A stretch of 64,000 nucleotides of DNA from Deltaproteobacteria bacterium (lineage in GTDB: Bacteria; Desulfobacterota; Binatia; UBA1149; SPBQ01): contig JAJCZM010000058.1 of the NCBI GenBank assembly GCA_029262375.1, forward strand, positions 62,001 to 126,000. The letters are read 5' to 3'. The translations under genes were made by a program, and so were the position numbers. Shown piece by piece: positions 34,768 through 44,134 of the stretch. Below the pieces are notes generated by a model, which was not told the origin of the DNA, searched no databases, and worked only from the letters and a program-made list of their open reading frames with translations. Numbering within the stretch: position 1 is the stretch's first letter; each line of letters starts with the position of its first letter.

Positions 34768-35832
34768 TCAGTCGCGAGCCATGTAGCGATGCGCACGACG
34801 AAACAGGCCCAGTGTGATCGCATGGAGTAGATCTCCGTAGCCCTTATCGGCCTTCCCTGCGCACGCGCGCGCATGGGTTCCCTCGAGAATGATCCCGAAT
34901 TTGTAGGACGCGAGGACCGCGTACCAACTGACCGCCGTCACGTCGCGGGTGGTGCCGGCACTGTAACGCGCAACGATCTCTTCGATGCTCGGGAATCCGT
35001 CCCAGGGCGATACGGAGACCCCCGCGTCGTTGCTACCGTCTTCGTTAGGCCACATCGCCATCATCCAACCGAGATCGATCAGGGGGTCTCCGATCGTTGA
35101 TAGTTCCCAGTCGACCATGGCCACGAGGCGCGGACCGTCATAGGCGTACATGACGTTCGCGAGGTGATAATCGCCATGAATGATGCCGGGCGTGAAAGTC
35201 GACGGCCGATTGCTCTCCAGCCAGCGCGCTACGTCGTCCACCCCCGGGATCTCAGGCCCGGGATATCCATCGAGTTCGGCGTAGCTCTCGAGTTGGGAGC
35301 GCCAACGCCCGACTTGTCTTTCGAGGAAGCCATCGACACGCCCGAAGTCTTGCAGCCCGACCGCTGCGTGATCGACACGCCCGAGAGCTAGAGACGCATC
35401 GACGAGTTCCTCGCCCATGCGGCGGCGTACCGATGCGTCACCGGCGTGCAGCGCCGGCATCGAAACGGTGGCGTTAAAGCCGTTGACCGGCTCCATCAGA
35501 TAGAACGCGCCGCCGAGAATCTCTTCATCAGGACAGGCGGCGATCAACGCCGGATGCGGAACAGCGCTACCGGCGAGCGCGCCGAGCACGCGCGCTTCGC
35601 GCCGCATCGTCTCGTCGCTGTTCTTTCTTTTGTGAACGGGGGGACGTCGCAGCACGAAGCGCGAACCGCCGCGCTCGAATCGCACCAATACGTTTTGCGT
35701 GCCACCGGTGAGCAGTTCGACTTCGGTGAACGCGCCGCCGGGTAGGTTCTGCTCATCCATCCATTCGCCGAGACGAGCGAGGTCAACTCCGTCGATCTCC
35801 GCGCTCGCGCCGGATGCAGTCGTATCGCTCAT
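34768..35832 (-). CDS. APH-family kinase (ACAD10/11 kinase-domain-like)
   Basis: The 354-residue protein kinase-like fold has the catalytic HGDYHLANVMY and the metal-binding VDWELSTIGDPLIDLGWM. Bacterial proteins of this type are often paired with acyl-CoA dehydrogenases and phosphorylate hydroxyacyl groups rather than aminoglycosides. A candidate dehydrogenase partner lies at 44135-45343. The gene is directly followed by the GST-like gene, so it probably leads that operon. Confidence 0.85.
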   Translation of the reverse strand: MSDTTASGASAEIDGVDLARLGEWMDEQNLPGGAFTEVELLTGGTQNVLVRFERGGSRFVLRRPPVHKRKNSDETMRREARVLGALAGSAVPHPALIAACPDEEILGGAFYLMEPVNGFNATVSMPALHAGDASVRRRMGEELVDASLALGRVDHAAVGLQDFGRVDGFLERQVGRWRSQLESYAELDGYPGPEIPGVDDVARWLESNRPSTFTPGIIHGDYHLANVMYAYDGPRLVAMVDWELSTIGDPLIDLGWMMAMWPNEDGSNDAGVSVSPWDGFPSIEEIVARYSAGTTRDVTAVSWYAVLASYKFGIILEGTHARACAGKADKGYGDLLHAITLGLFRRAHRYMARD

Positions 35833-35871
35833 GTCACTCCAGGCGTCCGGTTTGAGCGCGAGCGCAGCTCG

Positions 35872-36240
35872 CTAGGATTCGCCGCGAAATATCTTGCGCG
35901 CGCGCTCGGCGAGATTCTTGCCGCTCTTGCTGCGATCCGCGATGCGATCTTCGATCGCGATGTTCGCTTCGAGATCGTCCATCAGCTCGTCTACCGCAAG
36001 ATTCGCCAACGCATCGATCTGCTCTCCCATGCGTTCGCGCAGACGCTCTTTCGCGGCGTCCTTCAGCAGCTCGCGGAACGCTTCGCGCGTTACGCCCTCG
36101 GCTTCGCCGTACATGACCTTGCTGATCTCCAGGTCGAGGAACCGCGTGTCGCCGGATCCACCCTGCTGGTCGTCACAGCCGTGGTCGTGGTCTTGCTGGT
36201 CGTCGTTGTGGTCGTGGTCGTGGTCGTGATGATGACTCAT
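35872..36240 (-). CDS. Small His/Asp-rich protein, putative metal binder
   Basis: The 122-residue protein begins with an alternating His/Asp stretch (HHHDHDHDH, then DHDHGCD) of about 25 residues. It is followed by a helical, highly charged domain (LLKDAAKERLRERMGEQIDALANLA). The N-terminus resembles metal-binding tails in zinc, nickel or cobalt chaperones and transporters; the helical part matches no family I recognise. The DNA is a GTGGTC-type simple repeat, so His count could vary by slippage. Confidence 0.68.
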   Translation of the reverse strand: MSHHHDHDHDHNDDQQDHDHGCDDQQGGSGDTRFLDLEISKVMYGEAEGVTREAFRELLKDAAKERLRERMGEQIDALANLAVDELMDDLEANIAIEDRIADRSKSGKNLAERARKIFRGES

Positions 36241-36334
36241 ATGCCAACCCCTAATGCGGGCAATCTAATCGATGTGGCCTGTCGATCCCAGCCTCGACAC
36301 GAGCCGGGAAGAATCCGACGGGCCGATTGCGGCC

Positions 36335-37138
36335 TCAGTCCTCGAATCGCGGCTTGCGCCCTTCTGCGCGAGCCCTGGCCGCCTCTTCGAAGTTCTTCGT
36401 CGTCAGTCGTACGAACAGTTGTGTGTGGCTCTCCAACTCGATGGCGGCGGCCAGGCTGCCGACCTCCAAGCCACTCCACATCATGCGTTTGGTGAGAGAG
36501 ACTCCCTGGGGGCTCCAGCCATTGATCTGATCGGCCAGATCCAACGCTTCATCAAGCAACAGATCGTCGTCGACAACGCGCGAGACCAAACCGATCGTAG
36601 CCGCTTCCTCGGCGCTGACGTCGCGGCCGGACAGCATAATCTCGAATGCCCGCGAGGACCCGATCGCCTTGGGCAACAGGAAACTCAGTCCGAGCTCGGT
36701 CGCCGTCAAACCGTTATTGATTCCGGCAGCACGGAAGTATGCCGAACGCGCTGCCAGACGAATGTCGCCACCAAGACTGAGACACATTCCACCCCCGACT
36801 GCGGCGCCGTTGACGGCGCAGATGACAGGCTGCGGCATGCGCCGCATTGCGGGAACCAGATCGGCGAGGATAGACATCGCGCGGGTCGCGATGCGTGACA
36901 GCGAGAGTCCATCAATATTGGGCGGCGGCTCGAGATCGCGAGTATCCGCGCCGGAGCAGAATCCCTTCCCGCGACCGGTCAGTACGACACATGTCGTATC
37001 GTTGTCCGCCGCGACCTTCTCGAAGGCCTCATGCAGCGGAACGACCAGTTCAAACGCCATGGAATTCAGTCGTTCCGGACGATTCATCGTAATGACGGTC
37101 GTACCCGGTCGCGGCTTGTCTATTTCGATGTAGCCCAA
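36335..37138 (-). CDS. Enoyl-CoA hydratase/isomerase-family protein
   Basis: The product is 267 residues from TTG 37138, chosen because GGGAGAG lies just upstream and the encoded GYIEIDKP strand begins the crotonase fold. The oxyanion-hole motifs are TGRGKGFCSGADT and NGAAVGGGMCLSLGGD. The first catalytic Glu is not at its usual place (AAGINNG), whereas a Glu follows in TATELGLSFLLP, as in CaiD-like relatives. Activity could be hydratase or isomerase. The extended start at 37243 has a poorly conserved N-terminus. Confidence 0.82.
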   Translation of the reverse strand: MGYIEIDKPRPGTTVITMNRPERLNSMAFELVVPLHEAFEKVAADNDTTCVVLTGRGKGFCSGADTRDLEPPPNIDGLSLSRIATRAMSILADLVPAMRRMPQPVICAVNGAAVGGGMCLSLGGDIRLAARSAYFRAAGINNGLTATELGLSFLLPKAIGSSRAFEIMLSGRDVSAEEAATIGLVSRVVDDDLLLDEALDLADQINGWSPQGVSLTKRMMWSGLEVGSLAAAIELESHTQLFVRLTTKNFEEAARARAEGRKPRFED

Positions 37139-37406
37139 CGATTCTCTCCCTGTGTCGTGCTCGTGTCGGCGGCCGCGGCACCGCCGCGCGCCAGTAGCGC
37201 TCATGCGAGGCAGAAGATGCCCTTGCCGGATGGTTAGAGCCATCGGCCCTAAATCTGCCCCCTGGGCCTGTGCACTACCCCCAAGTGGGTCCTGGACTTA
37301 GGTCGTATGTTTATCCACAATCCGCTAGACATAAGGCCAGGGTCACGGGTAATTGGTAATGCCAACCAGGAAACCGCCCAAGGACCCTCGTGGTTAGGGG
37401 ACTGCG

Positions 37407-37595
37407 ATGACGAAACACAGAGATAAAGCCGTAGCACCGCCATTTTCACAACCGCCCATCAAGATGGAAGCGGTCGTTGCATGGCTGTTTCTTGCAAGCC
37501 TATGGATGGTCATTCTCGTGAGTTGGTTTCTGTTCGGCATGACGGGCGAAGAAGAGTACGCCGCCGCCCTCACCCGCATCATCGCGAGCGTCTAA
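37407..37595 (+). CDS. Small single-span membrane protein
   Basis: This 62-residue ORF has GGGGAC upstream of its ATG, a polar N-terminus and one hydrophobic helix (about 22-43: AVVAWLFLASLWMVILVSW). I recognise no family. It lies alone between divergent and convergent neighbours, and its start, RBS and transmembrane segment make it a plausible real gene. Confidence 0.5.
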   Translation: MTKHRDKAVAPPFSQPPIKMEAVVAWLFLASLWMVILVSWFLFGMTGEEEYAAALTRIIASV

Positions 37596-37637
37596 TCCCG
37601 CTCGACCACCGACAGCAAGCTGTCGTGTCCGGACGTA

Positions 37638-38801
37638 CTATCGCGAGCGACGTTCGAAACGCGCCAGTGTTTCAACGTGTTCGGTGAACGGGAAGAAACC
37701 GAATGCTGCAAGTTCAATCAGTCGCCAGCGACCTGCATCTATAAGCAGCTGCGCGTCGGCGAGGAAACTGTCAATGCCGCAGCTTACATAGACGAGCCGT
37801 TGCCCCGACCAGTTTGCGAGTGCATCACGCAGAGGCGGATCGAGGCCGCGGCGCGGCGGATCGACGATCGTCGTATCACAGCCGTCGAGCAGCTGGGTTG
37901 TCTTTCCCGCTTCCCCTTCGACTACCGTCGTCTTTGTGCGGCCCGACGCCGGCAGCGATTCGATCCCGCGGCGTAGTCCCGCAATGGAGTGCACTCCGAT
38001 TTCATTGAAACGGACGAACTCTGCACGCTCCACCAGACCGAGGCCGATCGTGCCCACCCCCGCGTAGAACTCGGCGACGCGCGCCCCCACGGGAATCCAC
38101 TGATGAAGACGCCGGACCAACGCCCCTGCCATTGCGGTGTTCGCCTGTCCGAACGCGCCGGGCGGATAGAAGACGGTAGCTCCACCGGAGACGCCTTCGA
38201 GCATCGAAGGACCGTGCAAGTGCCCCCACAGTGGCCCGATGATCGTGTTGCTACGCTCGGGCTGTCCGTTCCAAAACAGACTGTGCAGATGCGGCTGCAA
38301 TTGCTCGGCCAGCGCCGCGAGCATCGGTGCGGCCGAATCGATCGAATCATCGTTCGTCACGACCACTACCTGCGCTCGCGGATCAGGCGAAACGGCGCCC
38401 TGTTCGACAACAACCTGTAGAGACCGAACCAAGCCTTCGTGCCGCTCGTCACTGTAAGGGCTGAGCCCGTAGGCGTGAATCACGCTCTTTACCTCGCGCG
38501 CGACCTCGTTGATCAGCGGGTGATGCACGCCGCAATTAGGAATATCGACGACTCGGTGCGACCCGCTCTCGAAGATGCCGATCTTCGGCGAGCGCGCGCG
38601 ACCGCGAACCATCAGACGTGCGCGCATTCTCGACTCGAATCCTTCAGACGTCACACGCTCGGGCGCGGGTATACCGTTGCGCTCGGCCAACGCGTCGAGA
38701 AGAAGCAACGGCTGCTTGGCGATGGCGCTGTCTCCCAGCCGCGGACAGCCCGGGCAAGGAGGACGATGCGGGCAGTACTGAGATGAATGATCGGATGGCA
38801 T
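37638..38801 (-). CDS. RNA (uracil-5-)-methyltransferase (TrmA/RlmD type)
   Basis: The 387-residue SAM-dependent methyltransferase has an N-terminal Fe-S motif C-x5-C-x2-C (YCPHRPPCPGCP) plus a later Cys (PNCGVHH). The SAM-binding region includes AEFYAGVGTIGLGL. Motif FGQAN and the catalytic DPPRRGL and YVSCG belong to the TrmA family, and the C-terminus has FFPFTEHVETLA. It methylates uracil C5 in rRNA or tRNA. The next gene is divergent (haloalkane dehalogenase). Confidence 0.88.
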   Translation of the reverse strand: MPSDHSSQYCPHRPPCPGCPRLGDSAIAKQPLLLLDALAERNGIPAPERVTSEGFESRMRARLMVRGRARSPKIGIFESGSHRVVDIPNCGVHHPLINEVAREVKSVIHAYGLSPYSDERHEGLVRSLQVVVEQGAVSPDPRAQVVVVTNDDSIDSAAPMLAALAEQLQPHLHSLFWNGQPERSNTIIGPLWGHLHGPSMLEGVSGGATVFYPPGAFGQANTAMAGALVRRLHQWIPVGARVAEFYAGVGTIGLGLVERAEFVRFNEIGVHSIAGLRRGIESLPASGRTKTTVVEGEAGKTTQLLDGCDTTIVDPPRRGLDPPLRDALANWSGQRLVYVSCGIDSFLADAQLLIDAGRWRLIELAAFGFFPFTEHVETLARFERRSR

Positions 38802-38954
38802 GACGAGTTTCGCTGCCGCCGTAGCCGAGTTCGCCCCTTGAGTTGGCCAGACACGGCTCCTAGGGTCCGACGCGGCGAGAGGTCAGACCAGACGGGCGCC
38901 ATTGCAACGATGGCGGCGAACGCGGTCAAGATAGTATGCCGACGAGGATACGCA

Positions 38955-39857
38955 ATGGAAGTACTGAGAACACCGGACGAACGATTCGAGAACCTGGAAG
39001 ACTACGACTTCGACCCGCACTACGCAGACGTACGCGCCGGCGACGGTACCGTGCTGCGTCTGCACTACATCGACGAAGGACCGGTCGATGCGGCGCCGAT
39101 TCTACTGATGCATGGCAACCCGTCGTGGTGCTATCTCTATCGGAAGATGATCGGCCCGCTCGTTTCCGCGGGGCACCGTGTCGTGGCTCCGGACCTCATC
39201 GGCTTCGGACGTTCGGACAAACCCACCGCCGCCGAAGACTACACGATCGACTCGCACTACGACTGGCTGACGCAATGGCTGACGGGACTCGACCTGAAAG
39301 ACATCACGCTGTTCGCACAAGACTGGGGCGGCATGCTCGGCACCCTGCTCGTCGCGCATCATCCGCAGCGATTCGCGCGCGTGTGCATGTCGAACACGGG
39401 CCTGCCCGCAGGCGAAGGTACCAGCCCCGCGTTGGACCAATGGCTCGAGTTCAGCCAAAGCACGCCTGTGCTTCCGATATCGGACATCCTAAACGGAGCC
39501 AGTGCCGGCGGGGTCAGCGACGCTGCGAAAACAGCATACGAAGCGCCATTCCCAGAAGAGAGATTCAAGATAGCTGCGCGAAAGTTCCCGCTACTCATTC
39601 CAGCACAGCCGGACAATCCGGGCGTGAAAGTGGCGAAAGAAGCGTGGGAGAAACTAGCGACATTCGACCGGCCTTTTCTCACCGCGTACGGCGACTCCGA
39701 TCCCATCAGTAAAGGCGGGGAAAAGAGCTACCAGTCGCGCATCGCAGGTGCGCGAGGGCTAGACCACCTGATCCTCGAGGGCGGCGGACACTTCATCCAA
39801 GAGGACAAGCCCGCCGAGTTGGTCAAGGTCCTCGGCGACCTGATCGCCGCCGGCTGA
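38955..39857 (+). CDS. Haloalkane dehalogenase
   Basis: The 300-residue alpha/beta hydrolase begins MEVLRTPDERFENL, typical of the DhmA/DhaA family. HGNPSWCYLYR carries the halide-contact Asn. AQDWGG has the nucleophilic Asp followed by Trp, GDSDP contains the acid, and GGGHFIQED the His. It hydrolyses carbon-halogen bonds of alkyl halides without cofactors. ATG 38955 has GAGGA upstream; a longer start at 38787 is unsupported. The gene suggests exposure to halogenated alkanes, fitting the neighbouring GSTs. Confidence 0.93.
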   Translation: MEVLRTPDERFENLEDYDFDPHYADVRAGDGTVLRLHYIDEGPVDAAPILLMHGNPSWCYLYRKMIGPLVSAGHRVVAPDLIGFGRSDKPTAAEDYTIDSHYDWLTQWLTGLDLKDITLFAQDWGGMLGTLLVAHHPQRFARVCMSNTGLPAGEGTSPALDQWLEFSQSTPVLPISDILNGASAGGVSDAAKTAYEAPFPEERFKIAARKFPLLIPAQPDNPGVKVAKEAWEKLATFDRPFLTAYGDSDPISKGGEKSYQSRIAGARGLDHLILEGGGHFIQEDKPAELVKVLGDLIAAG

Positions 39858-39868
39858 TGACGGCCTGA

Positions 39869-41152
39869 CTAAACGAAGATCAGCGCGGGCGGCTCTTCGT
39901 CCGCCACATGCGCGAGCTCGTCGGCGAGTTCCGCCGGCGATTTGTTCGTGGCGCCCGCAATGTGCGCCATCACGGCATCGTCAACCAGATCGTCACGACG
40001 AAGCCGGATCATATAACGACGCGCGATGCCGTAGCGCGTCGAAGCGGTATCGACGAGTCTGACCTTGGTACGCCCGGTAGCAGGGTCGATCATCGTATCG
40101 AACGCAATGGGCACGAAGCGTCCGCCTTGCATCGACACCATCGCCGAGCCGCCGCCTTCGAGTACGAATTTTGCTGCGCAATAGCCGAGATCGCGCGTAT
40201 ATTCCGCATCCGCCGGTGTCGGATCCACCGATCTCAACTCATAGCCGATATCCTTCGAAACGATGGTCGTGGAAAGCCCGAACTCCTTGAGCCGTGCACG
40301 CACAGCCTTTTTCAGCAGATCTCCGAGATCGATCTCGGCAATACGTACGTGCCCGTGATCGTCCCGCTCAACGCCATCGATGCCGCCCAGGTCGGATTCG
40401 TCCAGCGCGAGCGCAACGCCCTCGGCAATCACCGCAACACCGTGGCTACGGCCATCGGCAGCACGCTTGATGACCGCGCCGGCAAGAGTGTCCACGATTT
40501 TGCGCAAACTGACCGGACGTTTTTCAAACTCTTCAGGAATCAGCGTAAGCGTTGCGCCGGACGCTTTCCCGATCCCGAGCGCGAGGTGTCCCGCCTTGCG
40601 CCCCATGGCGACCACGAAGTACCAACGCGATGTCGTAAACGCGTCAGTCATCAGATTCTTCACTATCTCGGCACCGACGTGACGTGCACTTGCGTAACCG
40701 AATGTATCGACATCGGCGGGCAGGTCGAGATCGTTGTCGATGGTCTTCGGAACGTGCACGACGTGCAGTTTGTCACCGGCGAGTTCTGCCAATTTCATCG
40801 CTGAGAACGCGGTATCGTCGCCGCCGATCGTGATGAGATAGGCCACCCCTGCGGCCAGCAGAGTTTCGAGCGTCTGCGCAACCAGAGCGGGATCGCGGGT
40901 CGGATTGGCGCGCGACGTGCCAAGGATGGAACCGCCACGAAAATGGATTCGGCTGACGTCGGCAATCGTCAGGGGACTCATGCAGCCGGCGTCGCCCTTC
41001 ATCAATCCGGAGAAACCGTCGCGAACTCCAACGACAGCCACACCTTCCAACACGCTTCGAATCGTTGCCGCGGCGATCACGCTATTGATGCCGGGAGCGG
41101 GACCGCCGCCCACCAGTATCGCTACTTTTCCATAGATCGCCGTTGCCGCCAT
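39869..41152 (-). CDS. pfp: 6-phosphofructokinase, predicted PPi-dependent
   Basis: The 427-residue protein has the phosphofructokinase fold with GGGPAPGINS at the N-terminus. GGDDT stands where ATP-enzymes have GGDGS, and VPKTIDND has Lys where ATP enzymes have Gly. Both differences mark pyrophosphate-dependent enzymes, so it should reversibly phosphorylate fructose 6-phosphate with PPi. ATG 41152 is chosen with AGGTGA upstream. Convergent with the dehalogenase, divergent from EgtB. Confidence 0.85.
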   Translation of the reverse strand: MAATAIYGKVAILVGGGPAPGINSVIAAATIRSVLEGVAVVGVRDGFSGLMKGDAGCMSPLTIADVSRIHFRGGSILGTSRANPTRDPALVAQTLETLLAAGVAYLITIGGDDTAFSAMKLAELAGDKLHVVHVPKTIDNDLDLPADVDTFGYASARHVGAEIVKNLMTDAFTTSRWYFVVAMGRKAGHLALGIGKASGATLTLIPEEFEKRPVSLRKIVDTLAGAVIKRAADGRSHGVAVIAEGVALALDESDLGGIDGVERDDHGHVRIAEIDLGDLLKKAVRARLKEFGLSTTIVSKDIGYELRSVDPTPADAEYTRDLGYCAAKFVLEGGGSAMVSMQGGRFVPIAFDTMIDPATGRTKVRLVDTASTRYGIARRYMIRLRRDDLVDDAVMAHIAGATNKSPAELADELAHVADEEPPALIFV

Positions 41153-41261
41153 TGCAGTCACCTCACTCCGATACGGTAGCAGACGTTGCCGCGAATGCAT
41201 CCGCGCGAAGTACCTGTTTTTAACAACCCGCTTCCGATGGTAAGGAGAGGCCACACACGTC

Positions 41262-42563
41262 ATGGCATCTCCGATTCAGCTCAAAAACCAAGCACGCGAC
41301 GAGGAATGTCTGCGCGACCACTACGCGCGCGTACGCCGACAGACGGCAGTCCTCATCGAAAATCTCAGCGAAGAAGACTGCCTAGTACAGTCGATGCCCG
41401 ACGCGAGCCCGATCAAGTGGCATCTCGCGCATACGAGCTGGTTCTTCGAGACCTTCGTATTACCGGCAATCGACAATGACTATTCGGTCTTCGATTCGGC
41501 CTACGGCTACATGTTCAATTCCTACTACAACACCGTAGGCAGCATGCACCCGCGGCCCGCACGAGGCCTGCTTACCCGGCCATCCTTGAAAACCGTCGTC
41601 GCCTATCGCACACACGTCGACGATCACATCGACGCACTGCTCGCGAGCGACGACGGGCACGATCTGGGCCCGACACGAGAGGTTCTGCTGCTGGGATTGC
41701 ATCACGAACAACAGCACCAGGAACTGATCCTCACCGACATCAAACACGCATTCTCGTGCAATCCGACCTACCCCGCGTACGACCCCGCGCGACTTTCGGC
41801 GCGATCAACCCGAACACGCGAAGCCATCGAACGGCGATGGATTGCACGCTCCGAGTCAATCTCGCAAATCGGTCATCGAGACGACGGGTTCGCGTTCGAC
41901 AACGAAAGCCCTCGACATCGCCAAGTCGTCGAGGCCTACGAGATCTCGAGCCGGCCTAGTACCGTCGGTGAGTATCTCGCGTTCATGAACGACGGCGGCT
42001 ACCGGAGGCCGGAACTGTGGCTCAGCGACGGCTGGGCCGTGGTCAACGAACGCGACTGGCGCGCACCTCAGTACTGGGTTGATCGCGAGGGTGAGTGGAT
42101 GCACTTCACGCTCGGCGGCCTGACACAGCCTCGCGAGACCGAACCGATCACCCACTTGAGCTACTACGAAGCCGATGCGTTCGCGCGATGGTCCGAAGCT
42201 CGATTGCCCACCGAGGCCGAATGGGAACTGGTCGCGGACGAAGCGGAAATCACCGGCAACTTCGTTGAATCGCGCCGCTACCACCCGATCGAATCCAAGG
42301 AAACACCTCGGCATGCGTCTGCGATCTTCGGCGATGTCTGGGAATGGACGGCAAGTCCCTATCGACCTTATCCTGGTTACATTGCGCCGCCGGGAGCGCT
42401 CGGCGAATACAACGGCAAATTTATGTCGAGCCAAATGGTGTTGCGCGGTGGATCCTGCGCGACACCGCAATCTCACGTTCGCGCGACCTACCGCAATTTC
42501 TTCCCGCCGGACGCGCGTTGGCAGTTCTCCGGCGTCCGCCTTGCGCGGGACGCGAACACGTAG
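41262..42563 (+). CDS. egtB: Ergothioneine biosynthesis protein EgtB
   Basis: The 433-residue protein has an N-terminal DinB-like domain with the iron-binding His residues (KWHLAHTSWFFE; HHEQQHQELIL). It is followed by a formylglycine-generating-enzyme-like domain (PRHRQVVEAYEISSRP through DVWEWTASPY to FSGVRLARD). It joins hercynine and gamma-glutamylcysteine (or cysteine) to a sulfoxide using O2. No EgtD methyltransferase is adjacent, which is unusual. A PhzF-family gene follows 3 bp after the stop. Confidence 0.9.
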   Translation: MASPIQLKNQARDEECLRDHYARVRRQTAVLIENLSEEDCLVQSMPDASPIKWHLAHTSWFFETFVLPAIDNDYSVFDSAYGYMFNSYYNTVGSMHPRPARGLLTRPSLKTVVAYRTHVDDHIDALLASDDGHDLGPTREVLLLGLHHEQQHQELILTDIKHAFSCNPTYPAYDPARLSARSTRTREAIERRWIARSESISQIGHRDDGFAFDNESPRHRQVVEAYEISSRPSTVGEYLAFMNDGGYRRPELWLSDGWAVVNERDWRAPQYWVDREGEWMHFTLGGLTQPRETEPITHLSYYEADAFARWSEARLPTEAEWELVADEAEITGNFVESRRYHPIESKETPRHASAIFGDVWEWTASPYRPYPGYIAPPGALGEYNGKFMSSQMVLRGGSCATPQSHVRATYRNFFPPDARWQFSGVRLARDANT

Positions 42564-42566
42564 CTC

Positions 42567-43355
42567 GTGCGCATCCCGCTGTTTCAAATCGACGCGTTCG
42601 CGTCACGATTATTTGCGGGGAATCCGGCTGCCGTGTGCCCACTGCAGCAATGGCTTCCCGACAGCGTGATGCAGTCCATCGCATCCGAGAACAATCTCTC
42701 GGAGACTGCATTCATCGTCACGGTGGGCGACGTCTATGAGATCCGATGGTTCACGCCGACGGCGGAGATCGACCTGTGCGGACACGCAACACTAGCGAGC
42801 GGCTACCTGCTGCTCGACGTTCTAAAAACCGCTACTTCCGACCGGGTCGTGTTCGCGTCGCCCAGGAGTGGCCGACTCGAGGTCTTCCGTCACGAAGGCC
42901 GCTTGGCATTGGACTTCCCGTCTTTGCCCGCCATGCCCTGCGACATGGTCGAACCGCTGCAGGCCGCGCTAGGCAGCAGACCCTCGGCCACGTTCGAAGC
43001 GACGAACTATCTGGCGATTTTCGAATCCGAAGCTGAACTACGTGCGATAAGCCCGGACTTCGAGGCGCTGAAACAATTCCACACGCTGGGAGTCATCGTC
43101 ACCGCGCCGGGCGATGAGGTCGATTTCGTCTCCAGGTATTTCGTTCCGAGCTTCGGAATCGATGAGGACCCGGCAACCGGCTCTGCGCACTGCACCCTCA
43201 CGCCCTACTGGGCCGAAAGGCTCGGTCGGACGACGCTACGCGGCCATCAGGCCAGTCGTCGCGGTGGAGATTTTCACTGTGAGGATCGAGGCGAACGCGT
43301 CACGATCGGAGGCGACTGCCATCTCTATTTGGAAGGACAGATCGAGATCGGCTAG
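42567..43355 (+). CDS. PhzF-family isomerase-like protein
   Basis: The 262-residue protein begins LFQIDAFASRLFAGNPAAVC, has SETAFI with the catalytic Glu, and DPATGSAHCTL, the PhzF signature. Both lobes are of normal length. Members catalyse proton-shift isomerisations; phenazine synthesis is not implied, because no phz genes are present. GTG 42567 follows the EgtB stop by 3 bp, so the genes are likely co-transcribed. Confidence 0.88.
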   Translation: MRIPLFQIDAFASRLFAGNPAAVCPLQQWLPDSVMQSIASENNLSETAFIVTVGDVYEIRWFTPTAEIDLCGHATLASGYLLLDVLKTATSDRVVFASPRSGRLEVFRHEGRLALDFPSLPAMPCDMVEPLQAALGSRPSATFEATNYLAIFESEAELRAISPDFEALKQFHTLGVIVTAPGDEVDFVSRYFVPSFGIDEDPATGSAHCTLTPYWAERLGRTTLRGHQASRRGGDFHCEDRGERVTIGGDCHLYLEGQIEIG

Positions 43356-43365
43356 GCACGCGCGT

Positions 43366-44034
43366 TCACGATGCACTTTCCGGAGCTGCGGCACCGCTCG
43401 CCGCACCTACAAAGTCGGGAACGGTCCGAAACAGATTCGTTAGCGCTTCGTAGACGGCGTCGTATCGACCGCCCGGAGCCGATAGCAGCGACATCAGTCC
43501 GAAGAAATTGGTATCGCCGCTGCTTTTATCACGCCACAACACGCGCTCGTTCGTGCGGTCGACGAGCAATCCCGAGAGATGCACTTTGTACTCGTCGCCA
43601 ACACGCTCGAAGTCATACACGACATCGCGCACTGCGATGAAGAGAAGCAGTTCACTCCCCTCCGGTCCAAGCCCAGACAGCTCTGCCGCAGTCAGCGCCT
43701 CGAACCCGACAAACGGCGGTCGCTCAGCACCGTCGAGGTGACGGCTCGTTAGAACGGTGTATCCCTTTTTCCCTAGAACCTTGTCAGTCGCATTTCGTAC
43801 GTGACGACCGACATCGAACTCCTGCAGCTTGTTCTCACGCTGATCGACGATCGGCATCAGCACGACTTGATCGGTCGCGACATCCACAAGAGCAGCGTCG
43901 GCGAAGCTCGCACGACGTTTGTTCGCGCAGGATGCAACACAGGCCGTGAGCAGAATCGCAACAAGCACGGCGTTCCTGCGCTTGTTTCCGACTAGCCCTT
44001 GTCGGCTCCGGCCTTCAATCTCGCTTGTGTTCAT
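43366..44034 (-). CDS. Predicted lipoprotein of unknown function
   Basis: The 222-residue protein has a basic n-region, hydrophobic stretch and a lipobox in LLTACVASC, so it is probably lipid-anchored. The remainder has a strand-helix pattern (VVLMPIVDQREN, LLLFIAVRDVVYD) seen in outer-membrane assembly or CsgG-like lipoproteins, but I cannot name the family. It is convergent with PhzF. Confidence 0.75.
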   Translation of the reverse strand: MNTSEIEGRSRQGLVGNKRRNAVLVAILLTACVASCANKRRASFADAALVDVATDQVVLMPIVDQRENKLQEFDVGRHVRNATDKVLGKKGYTVLTSRHLDGAERPPFVGFEALTAAELSGLGPEGSELLLFIAVRDVVYDFERVGDEYKVHLSGLLVDRTNERVLWRDKSSGDTNFFGLMSLLSAPGGRYDAVYEALTNLFRTVPDFVGAASGAAAPESAS

Positions 44035-44134
44035 CGTGTCTCTTCACCGTTCTTTGTCATATGTGACATGGCGGCACGGCTGGCCGGCCGGCCGGCAATG
44101 ACGCCGACGTCGCAACGTTCAGACCGTAGCCGTG

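Noticed and set aside
36181..36230. Plus-strand Val-rich ORF across the GTGGTC repeat
   Set aside because: It is the shadow of the His/Asp-rich minus-strand gene.
37311..37319. Perfect DnaA box TTATCCACA suggesting an origin
   Set aside because: Only one copy is present and no dnaA, dnaN or AT-rich unwinding region is nearby; a 9-mer can occur by chance.
42567..43355. Phenazine biosynthesis
   Set aside because: PhzF-like proteins are common outside phenazine pathways and no other phz genes are present.
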